From NCBI RefSeq assembly GCF_018991925.1, contig NW_024753943.1, positions 302,001 through 366,000 of the forward strand: a stretch of 64,000 nt of DNA. Reading direction: 5' to 3'. Shown one piece after another: positions 11,652 through 23,963 of this stretch. The notes under the pieces are model-generated. The model saw nothing but the letters and a program-made list of their open reading frames with translations, was not told the DNA's origin and did no database searches. Source of the DNA: Homarus americanus. Taxonomy: Eukaryota > Arthropoda > Malacostraca > Decapoda > Nephropidae. The position numbers and the translations under genes were made by a program. Positions within the stretch are counted from its first letter, which is position 1, and each line of letters opens with the position of its first letter.

Positions 11652-11704
<53 letters not shown>
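11652..11704. repeat. (CA)n microsatellite
   Basis: About 50 bp pure CA. It lies 70 bp from the (TG)n tract and can pair with it as a hairpin. Confidence 0.96.
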
Positions 11705-11706
<2 letters not shown>

Positions 11707-11794
11707 TCACTTTTACTCCTTAACAGACGGTAAGACAACACAGGTAGGTCTCAGTGTTACTCATAGTCACCTATCTTAGTACGTCTGTGAAAAA

Positions 11795-11822
11795 AGAGAG
11801 AGAGAAGAGAGAGAGAGGAGAG

Positions 11823-11852
<30 letters not shown>
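11795..11852. repeat. (GA)n microsatellite, imperfect
   Basis: GA run with several GAGGA interruptions in the first half and a pure second half. Confidence 0.95.
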
Positions 11853-11858
<6 letters not shown>

Positions 11859-11954
11859 GTCTGTACACTAAGAACCTTTCACAACACCACACCCACTTTA
11901 CTTGACTTACCTGTCCTTTCCCAACACTTCCACCCTGACGGTTCTCAATCTTAC

Positions 11955-13297
11955 TGACCATCCATACCCCTTGCTGAAGATCCATACCCCTTGCTGACGT
12001 TCCATACCCCTTGCTGACGATCCATACCTTGCTGACGATCCATTCTTGCTGACGATCCATACCCCTTGCTGACGATCCATACCCTTGCTGAAGATCCATA
12101 CCCTTGCTGACGATCCATACCCCTTGCTGACGTTCCATACCCTTGCTGACGATCCATACCTTGCTGACGATCCACCTGTGATCCAACAAGATCCATACCC
12201 CTGCTGACGCCTCCATACCCCTGCTGACGATCCATACCCTTGCTACGATCCATACCCCTGTGACGATCCATCCCTTGCTGAAGATCCATACCCTTGCTGA
12301 CGATCCATACCCTTGCTGACGATCCATGCCCCTTGCTGAAGATCCATACTCTTGCTGACCATCCATACCCCTTGCTGACGATCCATGCCCCTTGCTGAAG
12401 ATCCATACCCCTTGCTGACGATCCATACTCCTTGCTGACGATCCATACCCTTGCTGACGATCCACCCCTTGCTGACGATCCATACCCTTGCTGACGATCC
12501 ATACCCTTGCTGACGATCCATACCCCTTGCTGAAGATCCGTACCCTTGCTGACGATCCATACCTTGCTGAAGATCCGTACCGCTTGCTGACGATCCATAC
12601 CCCTTGCTGAAGATCCATACCCTTGCTGACGATCCATACCCTTGCTGATGATCCATACCCTTGCGAAGATCCATACCCTTGCTGAAGATCCATACCCCTT
12701 GCTGACGATCCATACCCCTTGCTGACGATCCATACCCCTTGCTGACGATCCATGCCCCTGCTGACATTCCCCTTGCTGACGATCCATACCCTTGCTGACG
12801 ATCCATACCCCTTGCTGACGATCCATACCTTGCTGACGATCCTACCCTTGCTGACGATCCATCCTTGCACATCCTACCCCTTGCTGACGATCCATACCCC
12901 TTGCTGACGATCCATACCCTTGCTGACGTTCCATACCTTGCTGACGATCCATACCCCTTGCTGACGATCCATACCCCTTGCTGACGATCCATACCCCTTG
13001 CTGACGATCCATACCCTTGCTGACGATCCATACCCCTTGCTGACGATCCATACCCCTTGCTGAAGATCCGTACCCCTTGCTGACGATCCATACCCTTGCT
13101 GAAGATCCGTACCGCTTGCTGACGATCCATACCCCTTGCTGACGATCCATACCCTTGCTGACGATCCATACCCCTTGCTGACGATCCATACCCCTTGCTG
13201 ACGATCCATACCCTTGCTGAAGATCCATACCCTTGCTGACGATCCATACCCCTTGCTGACGATCCATACCCTTGCTGACGATCCATACCCTGCTGAA
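11955..13297. repeat. 20-bp minisatellite, about 68 copies
   Basis: Unit GATCCATACCCCTTGCTGAC. Common variants are a 19-bp form with CCC for CCCC, GAA for GAC before the next GATCC, and CCATGCC for CCATACC. Units with 2 to 8 missing bases cluster at 12160-12290 and 12650-12890; the right end (12890-13290) is very regular. Minus-strand frames of 111 to 364 codons with periodic MDRQQGVWIVSKGYGSSARG-type peptides arise from three-frame openness of the unit. Confidence 0.97.
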
Positions 13298-13366
13298 GGC
13301 TCACACTGCTGCTGACGATCTTATCCCTACAGAATTGTACTCCAACACCTCTCCAAACACACTACA

Positions 13367-13368
<2 letters not shown>

Positions 13369-13428
<60 letters not shown>

Positions 13429-13437
13429 CTCTCTCTC
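13369..13437. repeat. (CT)n microsatellite
   Basis: About 55 bp pure CT, then two CG interruptions. Confidence 0.97.
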
Positions 13438-13666
13438 GCCACACAAATTAAAAACAATTGACCAATGCGCGTCGATATTGGTAAATAAGAACGGGGATCG
13501 GAAAGCATTAAAGCGATGAGAGAGGCAGCAAGATCTTAACCCTGATCCTTCCTCGCCTTCCTCCCCCTTCTCCTGAGGGGGAGAGAGGGAGGAGGGGGGT
13601 TGAAAGATGAAAATGTCAGAAGGGTGTCACGTGATGCACCTATGACCTGTCTTCCGGAGGCTGCCA
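13438..13666. other. Spacer
   Basis: Unique DNA with a short G-rich patch at 13576-13600. Confidence 0.5.
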
Positions 13667-13672
13667 TCTCTC

Positions 13673-13738
<66 letters not shown>
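13667..13738. repeat. Compound (CT)n(CA)n microsatellite
   Basis: CT run with one G interruption, passing directly into eight CA units. Confidence 0.97.
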
Positions 13739-13929
13739 TTCTGGGACCTAGTGGCCGTGGGTTCAAGAGGGAGAAAGGAAGGAAGAAAGGAAGGAGAGCG
13801 ATACGAAGGCGAGAAGAGGAGAAAGGGAAGGAACGAGAAGAGTGAGAGGGAGAGAAAGAGAGAAAAAGAAGGCAAATAGAGGATGGAGGGAAGGATTGAG
13901 AGTAGGAAGGATAGAAAGAAAAGGAAAGG
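13739..13929. repeat. Purine-rich tract
   Basis: Plus strand almost entirely A/G (GGAAGG, GAGAAAG words) with no exact period. Confidence 0.8.
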
Positions 13930-14122
13930 AAGGAAGGTTGGGGAGGGAGGGATGAAGGAAGGATGAGGGAGGAGGATGAAGGAAGGTTGGGGAGGGAGGG
14001 ATGAAGGAAGGTTGGGAGGGAGGGATGAAGGAAGGTTGGGGGAGGAGGGATGAAGGAAGGTTGGGAGGGAGGGATGAAGGAAGGGTGAGGAGGGAGGGAT
14101 GAAGAAGGTTGGGGAGGGAGAA
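13930..14122. repeat. G-rich minisatellite, about 24-25 bp unit
   Basis: Seven to eight copies containing GGGAGGGATGAAGGAAGG and TTGGGGA. Purine-only except for the T bases. Three to four G-runs per unit make quadruplex folding likely. Confidence 0.93.
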
Positions 14123-14222
14123 ATGGACGGAAGGAGGATAGAGGGAGAAAGGGAAAGTTAATGAGGACGAGTGGGATGGAAACTTGAGATAATAGGAAGT
14201 TGGGGAGGAGAAGGACGAAGTA
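14123..14222. other. Spacer
   Basis: Short A/G-rich spacer between two G-rich arrays. Confidence 0.5.
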
Positions 14223-16750
14223 ATGGGTGGTGGGTGAGGTAAGGGGTGGAGGGGTGGTGAAGACAGGGTGGTGGGTGGAGGAGAGGGTGGAGGGGTGGTG
14301 ATGACAGGGTGGGTGGAGGTAAGAGGGTGGAGGGGTGGTGATGACAATGGTGGTGGGTGGAGGTAAGGGGGTGGAGGGGTGGTACAACATGGTGGGGAGG
14401 TAAGAGGTGGAGGGGTGGTGATGAAGACAGGGAGGTGGGTTGAGGCAAGAGGGTGGAGGGGTTGTGAAGACAGGGTGGTGGGTGGAGGTAAGAGGGTGGA
14501 GGGGGTGGTGAAGACAGGAGGTGGGTGGAGGAGGTGAGGGGTAGTGAAGACAGGGTGGTGGGTGGAGGAAGAGGGTGGAGGGGTGGTGAAGACAGGGTGG
14601 TGGGTGGAGGTAAGGGGGTGGAGGGTGGTGGTGAAGACAGGAGGTGGGTGGAGGTAAGAGGGTGGAGGGGTGGTGATGAAGAGGGGAGGGTGTAAGGGGT
14701 GGAGGGTGGAGACAGGGTGGGAGGGTGGAGGAAGGGACAGGGTGGGGTGGAGGTAAGAGGGTGGAGGGGTGGGTGATGACAGGGTGGTGGGTGGAGGAAG
14801 GGGGTGGAGGGGTGGGAAGACAGGGGTGGGTGGAGGCAGAGGGTGGAGGGGTGGTGAAGACAGGGTGGGGTGGAGGTAAGGGGGGAGGGGGTGGTGGTGA
14901 AGACAGGGAGGTGGGTGGAGGTAAGGGGTGGAGGTGAGAAGAGGTGGTGGGTGGAGGAAGAGGGTGGAGGGGTGGTGAAGACAGGGTGGTGGGTGGAGGT
15001 AAGGGGTGGGAGGGGTGGTGAAGACAGGTGGGTGGGTGGAGGTGGGGTGGAGGGGGTGAAGACAGGGTGGGTGGGTGGAGGTAAGAGGGGTGGGTGGTGA
15101 AGACAGGAGGTGGAGGTAAGAGGGTGGAGGGGTGGTGATGACAGGGTGGTGGGTGGAGGTAAGGGGGGGTGGAGGGGTGGTGGTGAAGACAGGGAGGGGG
15201 TGGAGGTAAGAGGGTGGAGGGGTAGGATGACAGGTGGTGGGTGGAGGTAAGGGGGGTGGAGGGGTGGGGGTGAAGACAGGGAGGTGGGTGGAGGTAAGAG
15301 GGTGGAGGGGTGGTGAAGACAGGGTGGTGGGTGGAGGTAAGAGGGTGGAGGGTGGTGATGACAGGGTGGTGGGTGGAGGGGTGGTAGACAGGGTGGTGGG
15401 TGGAGGTAAGAGGGTGGAGGGAGGTGATGACAGGGTGGTGGGTGGAGGTAAGGTGGAGGGGTGGTGGTGAAGACAGGAGGTGGGTGGAGGTAAGAGGTGG
15501 AGGGGTGGTGAAGACAGGTGGTGGGGTGGAGGCAAGGGGGTGGAGGGGTGGTGGTGAAGACAGGAGGTGGAGGTAAGGGGTGGAGGGGTGGAAGACAGGG
15601 TGGTGGGTGGAGGTAAGAGGGTGGGAGGGTGGTGAAGACAGGTGGTGGGTGGAGGTAAGGGGGTGGAGGGGTGGTGGAAGACAGGGTGGTGGGTGGAGGT
15701 AAGGGGTGGAGGGGTGAAGACAGGTGGTGGGTGAGGTGGGTGGAGGTGGTAGACAGGAGTGGGTGGAGGTAAGAGGGTGGAGGGGTGGTGAAGACAGGGT
15801 GGTGGGTGGAGGTAGCAAGAGGTGGGAAGACAGGGTGGTGGGGTGGAGGTAGAGTGGAGGGTGGGGACGGTGGTGGAGGTAAGGGGGTGGAGGGGTGGGT
15901 GAAGACAGGCAGGGTGGAGGCAAGAGGGTGGAGGGGTGGTGAAGACAGGTGGTGGGTGGAGGTGGAGGAGGGGTGGTGAAGACAGGGTGGTGGGTGCAGG
16001 TGGGGTGGGTGGAGGGTGGTGAAGACAGTGGTGGGTGGAGGTAAGAGGGTGGAGGGGTGGTGAAGACAGGGTGGTGGGTGGAGGTAAGAGGGTGGAGGGG
16101 TGGTGAAGACAGGGTGGTGGGTGGAGGTAAGAGGGTGGAGGGGTGGTGGTGAAGACAGGGAGGTGGGTGGAGGTAAGAGGAGGTGGAGGTGGTGATGACA
16201 GGGTGGGTTGAAGTAAGAGGGTGGAGGTGGTGAAGACAGGGTGGTGGGTGGAGGTAAGAGGGTGGAGGGTGGTGAAGACAGGGAGGTGGGTGGAGAAAGA
16301 GGTGGAGGGTGGTGAAGACAGGGTGGTGGGTGGAGGTAAGGGGTGGAGGGTGGTGAAGACAGAAGGTGGGTGGGAGTAAGGGGGTGGAGGGGTGGTAAGG
16401 AGAGCAGGAGGTGGGTGGAGTAAGAGGGTGGAGGGGTGGTGAAGACAGGGGAAGTGGGTGGAGGTAGAGGGTGGAGGGTGGTGAAGACAGAATGGTGGGT
16501 GGAGGTAAGGGGGTGGAGGGGTGGTGGTGAAGACAGGGAGGTGGGTGGAGGTGAAGGTGGAGGTGGTGAGGAGGGGTGGTGGGTGGAGGTAAGAGGTGGA
16601 GGTGGTGAAGACAGAGGTGGGTGGAGGTAAGGGTGGAGGGTGGTGATGAAGACAGGGGTGGGTTGAGGTAAGAGGTGGAGGGTGGTGAAGACAATGGTGG
16701 TGGGTGGAGTAGGGGGTGGAGGGGTGGTGATGAAAACAGGGTGGAGGAGG
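14223..16750. repeat. 43-bp G-rich minisatellite, about 59 copies
   Basis: Unit built from GTGAAGACAGGGTGGTGGG, TGGAGGTAAGAGGG and TGGAGGGGTG. Variants are GTGATGACAG for GTGAAGACAG, GGGAGGTGGG for GGGTGGTGGG, an inserted GGT, and TAAGG for TAAGAGG. Most units carry AGGTAAG, a good 5' splice-site match on the plus strand. G-runs of 3 to 5 occur many times per unit. Minus-strand frames above 1000 codons (13536-16694, 14158-17181) are Pro/Ser/His/Leu-rich with a 43-residue period and overlap in two frames, so they are not genes. Many one-base differences in G-runs look like consensus errors. Confidence 0.97.
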
Positions 16751-16817
16751 CTAGGAAGGGGTTCTGGAGGTACAGGAACTGTTACCACAGAACCAGAACA
16801 GAGATGTGGCACTAAGC
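16751..16817. other. Spacer
   Basis: Short unique stretch separating two G-rich repeats. Confidence 0.5.
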
Positions 16818-17175
16818 TGATGGTGGTATGGGTGGTGGAGGTGGTAGTAGTGGGTGGTGGTGGTAGTGGGTGGTGGTGGTGGTAGTGGGTGGATAGTGGT
16901 GGTTGTGGTGGTAGTGGGTGGTTGTGGTGGTAGTGGGTGGTTGTGGTGGTAGTGGGTGGTGGTGGTGGTGAGTGGGTGGTGGTGGTGGTGAGTGGGTGGT
17001 GTGGGTGTGGTGGTGGTGGGTGGTGGTGGTGGTGATGGGTGGGTGGTGTTAGGGTGTTGAGTGGGTGGTGGTGGTGGTGGTGGGTGGTGGTGGTGGTAGT
17101 GGGTGGTGGTGGTGGTGTGGTTGGGTGGTGGTAGTGGGTAGTGGTGGTGGTTGTGGTAGTGGGTAGTGGTAGGTA
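16818..17175. repeat. (GGT)n-type imperfect repeat
   Basis: Runs of GGT broken by AGTGGG, forming a 15 to 20-bp irregular unit such as GGTGGTGGTAGTGGGT. G-rich on the plus strand, with quadruplex potential. Confidence 0.95.
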
Positions 17176-17278
17176 AGACATACTGTCCCTCTACCTCTCA
17201 CTCTAACTTTCCTTGCCTTTGTTCCCAAGAGAGATGTGGTGAAAGGCTACTAAAAAGTGAAATAAGGCCAGAAAAACA

Positions 17279-17281
<3 letters not shown>

Positions 17282-17344
<63 letters not shown>
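17282..17344. repeat. (CA)n microsatellite, 63 bp
   Basis: Uninterrupted CA run. Confidence 0.97.
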
Positions 17345-17347
<3 letters not shown>

Positions 17348-17369
17348 ACTCCCAACCATCTATGATAAA

Positions 17370-17411
17370 AGACACAGGTGAGACACAGGTGAGACACAGG
17401 TGAGACACAGG
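17370..17411. repeat. 11-bp minisatellite, 4 copies
   Basis: Unit AGACACAGGTG, identical copies. Each join gives CAGGTGAG, a splice-donor-like and E-box-containing word. Confidence 0.95.
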
Positions 17412-18139
17412 GATTATCTAAGAGAGCGAAAGACACTAATAATAATTCTCCCATAAATAAGTTTCTAGATTTACTTTGTGTATGAGTCTAAAGTAGTGAA
17501 GTAAACGAGAGTCTTAGTGACGTCTTGATCAAGGGTTATTGTGGCGCTGATGAAACCACTAAGATCGAGAACACACCTCAGCAACAAGCATATAAGGTTA
17601 AAGGTGTATTTGTATAGTCCATGGTTAAAGCTGTGTGTGTTGTTAATGAGTCTTATGGTTATTTTATGTCCCTGTAATGGTTATGGAGAGGTTATGGATA
17701 CCTTAATGGAGAGGAATTGATTGATGGGGGTGGGGGTGGGGGAGGGGGTGGGGGGTAGATGAGAGGAGGCTATTGTGATGGTGGTGCAGGGAGCGGGCAG
17801 GGAGGAAGCAGGTGACAGATGGTAATGTAATATATGAGACTATTGATAACATCTGTTGAAGCCTACGTAAACAGTAGTAAACAGTAAACAGTATCAGATC
17901 TGTGTCTAATGTTTGGTTGTGTTATTGTTTATATTTTCCACTCTTTCTATATCACTGTTCCTATATTATGAAAGAGGATGAAAGTGAAGGCAAAGGCTAG
18001 TGATTGAAAGCGTAGAAAACTGGTACTTTTATATGAGAAGTTAGATGATAAGGTAAGTGGGATTGGTGACTACACACATCTTGAGGCGGTGGGCCATGTT
18101 GTAGTCTTCAGGAGGCATTGTTAGCGACGAGCACAGGTT
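17412..18139. other. Unique DNA with a G-run cluster
   Basis: Nothing gene-like. At 17725-17757 six runs of four to six G separated by single bases give a strong quadruplex candidate. Confidence 0.6.
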
Positions 18140-18345
18140 GATGTGGTCGTGTTGGAGGAGGAGGAGGAAGAAGGTAACAGCAGGTGGTTTTGGAGGAGGA
18201 GGAAGAGGATGAAGACAGGAACAGCATGTGGTCGAAGAGGAGGAGAAGGCGGAGGAGGAGAATGAGGAAGTTAACAGCATGTGGTCGTGTAAGAGGAGCA
18301 AGAGGAAGAGTAAGAGGAGGAGGAAGAAGAAGAGGGAGAGGAGGG
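18140..18345. repeat. Degenerate purine-rich repeat
   Basis: Three to four loose copies of about 55 bp with GTGGTCG, followed by GAGGAGGAGG-type runs and AACAGCA. Diverged minisatellite. Confidence 0.7.
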
Positions 18346-19191
18346 TAGCAACACGCGAGTAAAGTAGGCAGTTAGGACGAAAGTTTAGAAAGAAAAGTTA
18401 CAAACTCCAAGAATCAATAGTGATTGGAAGTAAAGAGAGTTGAATACATGAAATAAAAGTATGAAAAATTAAAAAAAAATATAAAAGTATAATAGAAGGA
18501 ATTATTTGAAGATGGATGAAAATTCCAGTGACAATAACAAGTTAATTTTGAGAGAGATAAAATAAATGAGAGACAAGACAGGCGTTTGAAAAATGAGCGT
18601 GTGATAGTGTGGGATGACAAGAGGCTGTTGAGAGAGGAAATTCATGGCAGATAAAGGGTGTTATATCGAGACCTGCTGGAGGGTGGTGATGATACAATAT
18701 GTCTAAAGCAGAAAAACAGAGAGAAGCAACGCCAGACGAGCAGTTAAGAACTTACGAAAAGTGGAAAACCGGAAGGAGCTGGTAGAGGTGAGTGAGAGAG
18801 TAGGAATGACGGTGAAAGAGCTGCTAAATGAATATGGAGATTGTGTAACTGTGCACGGAGAAGTGAACCTGTAACATGAGATTGAGCGAGGCAGGAATTG
18901 TCCTGTTGTAGAGAGGTAACGGAGATGGTAACAATGAGAGCAAGATCTAGAGGGAAATTAGTTCTTGCTAACAACGTGTGGAGAATGTTACAGAAACCTT
19001 TGTGGGCGCTGACGAGGAAAGGTTCTTGGTAGGGAGCTGTACACGGAGACTTAACTTGGACACACTGTGAAAAAGTTTGTATAAGAAGATAATATTATGT
19101 CTGTTTTGGAGGGGGATCAAAGGATAACAAAATGAGTAAGGAAACGAACTATTTAGAGGTTGTAAAGAAGCAAGATTTACTAGAGAGCGAT
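18346..19191. other. Unique DNA, no gene seen
   Basis: A/G-biased plus strand. Frames of 68, 76 and 118 codons on the minus strand show no domain. Confidence 0.5.

Positions 19192-19227
<36 letters not shown>
19192..19227. repeat. (TG)n microsatellite
   Basis: Pure TG run of 36 bp. Confidence 0.97.
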
Positions 19228-19229
<2 letters not shown>

Positions 19230-19354
19230 TGTATAACACAGTCATGACACGTCCTCTGTTCCCAGAATAACAAAACACTGCAACAAGCTTTTTCAATTTG
19301 TTTCTTCAGTCTACAGTTTCTCATGTTTACCCTCCAGTCTATAGCTCTTTTGGG
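19228..19354. other. Spacer
   Basis: Unique DNA. Confidence 0.5.
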
Positions 19355-19762
19355 GACAGAAGTCGTATTACAAAGACCGACGACCCTCCCCTAGCTCTGG
19401 GACAAGTCGTCGTTACAAAGGACGACGACCCTCTTCCTGAGGGCAGAAGTCGTAGTTACAAAAGACCGACGACCCCCTCCTCTTCCTCTAGGCCCTCTAG
19501 GGACAGAAGTCGTAGTTACAAAAGACCGACGACCTCCCTTCCTCTTCACTCTAGGGCAGAAGTCGTAGTTCATAAGACCGACGACCCCCTCCTCTTCCTC
19601 TAGGCCCTCTAGGGCAGAAGTCGTAGTTACATAAGACCGACGACCCCCATTCCTCTTCACTCTAGGGGCAGAAGTCGTAGTTACATAAGACCGACGACCC
19701 CACCTCTTCACTCTAGGGGTTAAAGTCGTAGTTACATATGGCCGACGACCCCCCTCCTCCCC
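19355..19762. repeat. 42 to 59-bp minisatellite, 8 copies
   Basis: Each copy has AGAAGTCGTAGTTACA, then AAGACCGACGACCCC, then a variable CCTCTTCCTCTAGG tail. The tail accounts for the length differences (42, 42, 59, 53, 57, 54 and 54 bp between starts). GTCGT and ACGAC within a copy are complementary and could form a small hairpin. Outer copies are more diverged. Frames on both strands follow the repeat. Confidence 0.95.
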
Positions 19763-19934
19763 ACCTTCACAAAACAAATCCTGTGTTATATGAGAGGCCG
19801 TAATTCTTGAGTGTCTGTCAGGTTAAATAAGGCCGGAGACCCCTGATCTGAAATACATAAGTAAGTGGATCATCCTCGTCTGTCAAGCTGAGTGTGTTTA
19901 CAAGACCCAGGACACATAAGTCTATCTGATGTGT
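19763..19934. other. Spacer
   Basis: Unique DNA. Confidence 0.5.
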
Positions 19935-20520
19935 GGCGTCAGAGAGTGGAAGGTGGTGGTAGAGTATGGAGTGTGGTGGCAGGGAGTGGAAGGTGGTGGT
20001 AGAGTATGGAGTGTGGTGGCAGGGAGTGGAAGGTGGTGGTAGAGTATGGAGTGTGGTGGCAGGGAGTGGAAGGTGGTGGTAGAGTATGGTGTGGTGGCAG
20101 GGGTGGAAGGTGGTAGGTATGGGTGTGGTGGCAGGGTGGAAGGTGGTGGTAGAGTATGGGTGTGGTGGCAGGGGTGGAAGGTGGTGGTGGAGTATGGTGT
20201 GGTGGGAGGTGGTGGTGTGGAGTGTGGTGGCAGAGTGGAGGTGGTGGTAGAGTATGGGTGTGGTGGCAGGGGTGGAAGGTGGTGGTGGAGTATGGAGTGT
20301 AGTGGCAGGGGTGGAAGGTGGTGGTAGAGTATGGGTGTGGTGGCAGGGGGTGAAGGTGGTGGTGGAGTATAGTGTAGTGGCAGGGTGGAAGGTGGTGGTG
20401 GGTATGGTGTAGTGGCAGAGTGGAAGGTGGTGGTAGAGAATGGAGTGTGGTGGCAGAGAGTGAAAAGGTAGTGTCAGGGAGTAAGTGGTGGCAAAGATAA
20501 AAGTAGAGTGGTGGCAGGGA
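19935..20520. repeat. 40-bp G-rich minisatellite, about 15 copies
   Basis: Unit with GAGTGGAAGGTGGTGGTAGA, GTATGGAGTG and TGGTGGCAGG. The first three copies are identical at exactly 40 bp; later copies lose AG or GA dinucleotides, and the last two are strongly diverged. A 250-codon minus-strand frame of His/Pro/Thr is a by-product. Confidence 0.96.
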
Positions 20521-21300
20521 ACAGATGGAAGGCAGCAGGGAACGAACAGCGACAGTACTGAGCGTAAACAATTCAGTTTTCCTAGACAACACAGGGGAGG
20601 TCGGGGAAAAAAGCGGTAACCTGTTTTGTTGAAAGTGTTGAGAAGAATACGGAAAGTGAAGTGCTGTAAAGGAGAAACACTTGTTGAACAATACAGTAAG
20701 GTACAGACAGTTACAGGCGAGTTGAGAGCTGAGGAGGCATGAACCCGTTGAAGTACAGTAATGCAGTATCTAGGAGCAACAGCACTTAATAATGATGGTA
20801 AGTGACGACTCAGGTCAGGTTAGGTTAGGTAAGTTACGCAGCTTACGTTAATAATGAAAGAAGGATAAACTGGTCATCTCTGCGGGGGCTTTATTAAAAT
20901 CGGAGACAGATGACAGACAGTCGTAAAAGGTGTCTCAACTCACCTACGAGGTCACTACACCCATTCAATTCTTCCTGAGCGGCAGAACACCACAGAGGGC
21001 GATGCTGGAGGGAGTAACTAAATAGGAGAGGAGGAGTCACCACATACATGCACTGAAGAAAGTACAAAATAATACTGTATGTAAATCTCTCTCTCTCTAT
21101 ATATATTCATTTATTAATATACGGGGATACTAATAAATGTATATATAAGTATAGCTATATATATGTATATCTCACCTTTGTCTCTATTATATATATGTCT
21201 GGTGTATAATCTTGACTGGTTGGTTCCATAAACACAGTGTTCAGGCCAGTGGCAAGCTGCCCCCTATCTCCCTCACCCGTACACGATCCCTCAATTTTGA
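20521..21300. other. Unique DNA, no gene seen
   Basis: Includes AGGTCAGGTTAGGTTAGGTAAG (20815-20835) as two separate words GGTTAGG and GGTTAGG, another short telomere-like spot. CT and TA microruns lie at 21088-21108. Confidence 0.5.
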
Positions 21301-21690
21301 TTCTATAACTGAAAGCAGGGGTCTATAATCCCCACTCACCCGCTTCTATAACTGAAAGCAGGGGTCTATAATCCCACCCACCGCTATAACTGAAAGCAGG
21401 GTCTAATCCACCCACCCGCTTCTATAACTGAAAGCAGGGTCTATAATCCCCACCCACCCCTCTATAACTGAAAGCAGGGGTCTATAATCCCCACTCACCC
21501 GCTTCTATAACTGAAAGCAGGGGTCTATAATCCCCACTCACCTTCTATAACTGAAAGCAGGGTCTATAATCCCACCCACCCGCTTCTTAACAAACAGGGG
21601 TCTGTAATCCACACCCACCCCGCTCTTTTAACTGTAGCAGAGGTCTGTAATCCCCCCCCACCCACTCCTATAATTCCAGCAATAATCCCA
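21301..21690. repeat. 43-bp minisatellite, about 9 copies
   Basis: Unit contains TTCTATAACTGAAAGCAGGG, GTCTATAATCCCC and ACTCACCCGC. The spacing between the first two copies is 43 bp; inner copies have 1 to 7-base losses and the last two (from about 21590) are clearly decayed. Confidence 0.95.
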
Positions 21691-21821
21691 CATCAGGAGC
21701 TCTGCCCGACCAGAAATCCGGATATTAACTAAATCTCTCAATCCGGAAACTAGTTCACTCATAAATCCGGCCGTCTTACTTAATCTGTACACCTAATCCT
21801 TCCCATTTACCTTCAGTGAAA
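21691..21821. other. Spacer with short repeated word
   Basis: ATCCGG recurs three times (21716, 21751 region, 21767) in AT-rich context; no further structure. Confidence 0.45.
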
Positions 21822-22275
21822 TGGTGGGTGGTGGTGGGGGTGGTGGTAGTGGTGGGTGGGGGTGGTGGTAGTGGTGGGTGGGGGTGGTGGTGGTGGTGGT
21901 GGTGGTGGTGGTGGTGGTGGTGGTGGTGGGTGGTGGTGGTGGTGGGGTGGCAGTAGGTGGTAGTGGTGTGGTAGTGGTGGGTGGTGGTGGTGGTAGATGA
22001 TGGTGGTGGTGGTGTATCTGGTGGGGGTTGATGATGGTAGCAGATGGTGATGGTGGTGGTTGATAGAAGTGGTAGTGGTGATACTGGTTAATGGTAGTGG
22101 TGATTGATGGTAGTAGTAAATGGTAGAGACGTGATTGTGGTTGATAGTGGCAGTAGAGTGTAGTTAATGAAATTGGTTCCTTAGTGGTAGTTGATGGTAG
22201 TAGTGATGCTGGTTAATGGCAGTAGTAGTGGTAGTGATGATGCTAGTTGGTGGTGATTAGTAGTGGTAGTGGTGG
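21822..22275. repeat. (GGT)n repeat decaying rightward
   Basis: GGTGGGGGTGGTGGTAGT units, then pure (GGT) at about 21886-21930, then ever more degenerate GGTAGTGGTGAT and GATGGTAGTAG words to the right. The gradient looks like one array of increasing age. Confidence 0.92.
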
Positions 22276-22362
22276 TGATTGTAGTGAAAGAGAGAAAACG
22301 AAATACAAAAATGAGATCAAAAATATAAATTGAAAAAAAAGTGTGAAATAAAAATCATATGA
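22276..22362. other. Spacer
   Basis: A-rich unique DNA. Confidence 0.5.
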
Positions 22363-22406
22363 AACTACTACTACTACTAATACTACAAAACTACTACTAC
22401 TACTAA
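22363..22406. repeat. (ACT)n microsatellite, interrupted
   Basis: Two ACT runs separated by AATACTACAAA. Confidence 0.93.
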
Positions 22407-22462
22407 ATAATAACAAGATAAAGCAACTCACTCAAAAGTAAAATGTTTCAGTCACACAACAT

Positions 22463-22662
22463 CGTAACAAATGCCAGAGTTCACGACCTGATAACAAATG
22501 CCAGAGTTCACGACCTGATAACAAATGCCAGAGTTCACGACCCGATAACAAATGCCAGAGTTCACGACCCGATAACAAATGCCAGAGTTAGTTCACGACC
22601 CGATAACAAAAGCCAGAGTTCACGACCGATAACAAATGCCAGAGTTCACGACCCGATAACAT
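22463..22662. repeat. 27-bp minisatellite, about 7.5 copies
   Basis: Unit contains GATAACAAATGCCAGAG and TTCACGACCC. Because 27 is divisible by three, a frame at 22443-22700 encodes a nine-residue repeat ITNARVHDP for five copies before a 4-bp insertion (TTAG at about 22588) and a deletion break it. The broken frame and local setting favour a non-coding minisatellite. Confidence 0.95.

Positions 22663-23963
<1,301 letters not shown>

Noticed and set aside
11776..13304. Minus-strand frames of 111 to 364 codons with MDRQQG / YGSSARG periods
   Set aside because: Several overlapping frames from a 20-bp repeat; composition is dictated by the unit.
13536..17181. Minus-strand open frames above 1000 codons, Pro/His/Ser/Thr-rich
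   Set aside because: Two overlapping frames are open at once, the peptide period equals the 43-bp unit, and the unit simply lacks stops on that strand. No start context, domain or splice signals.
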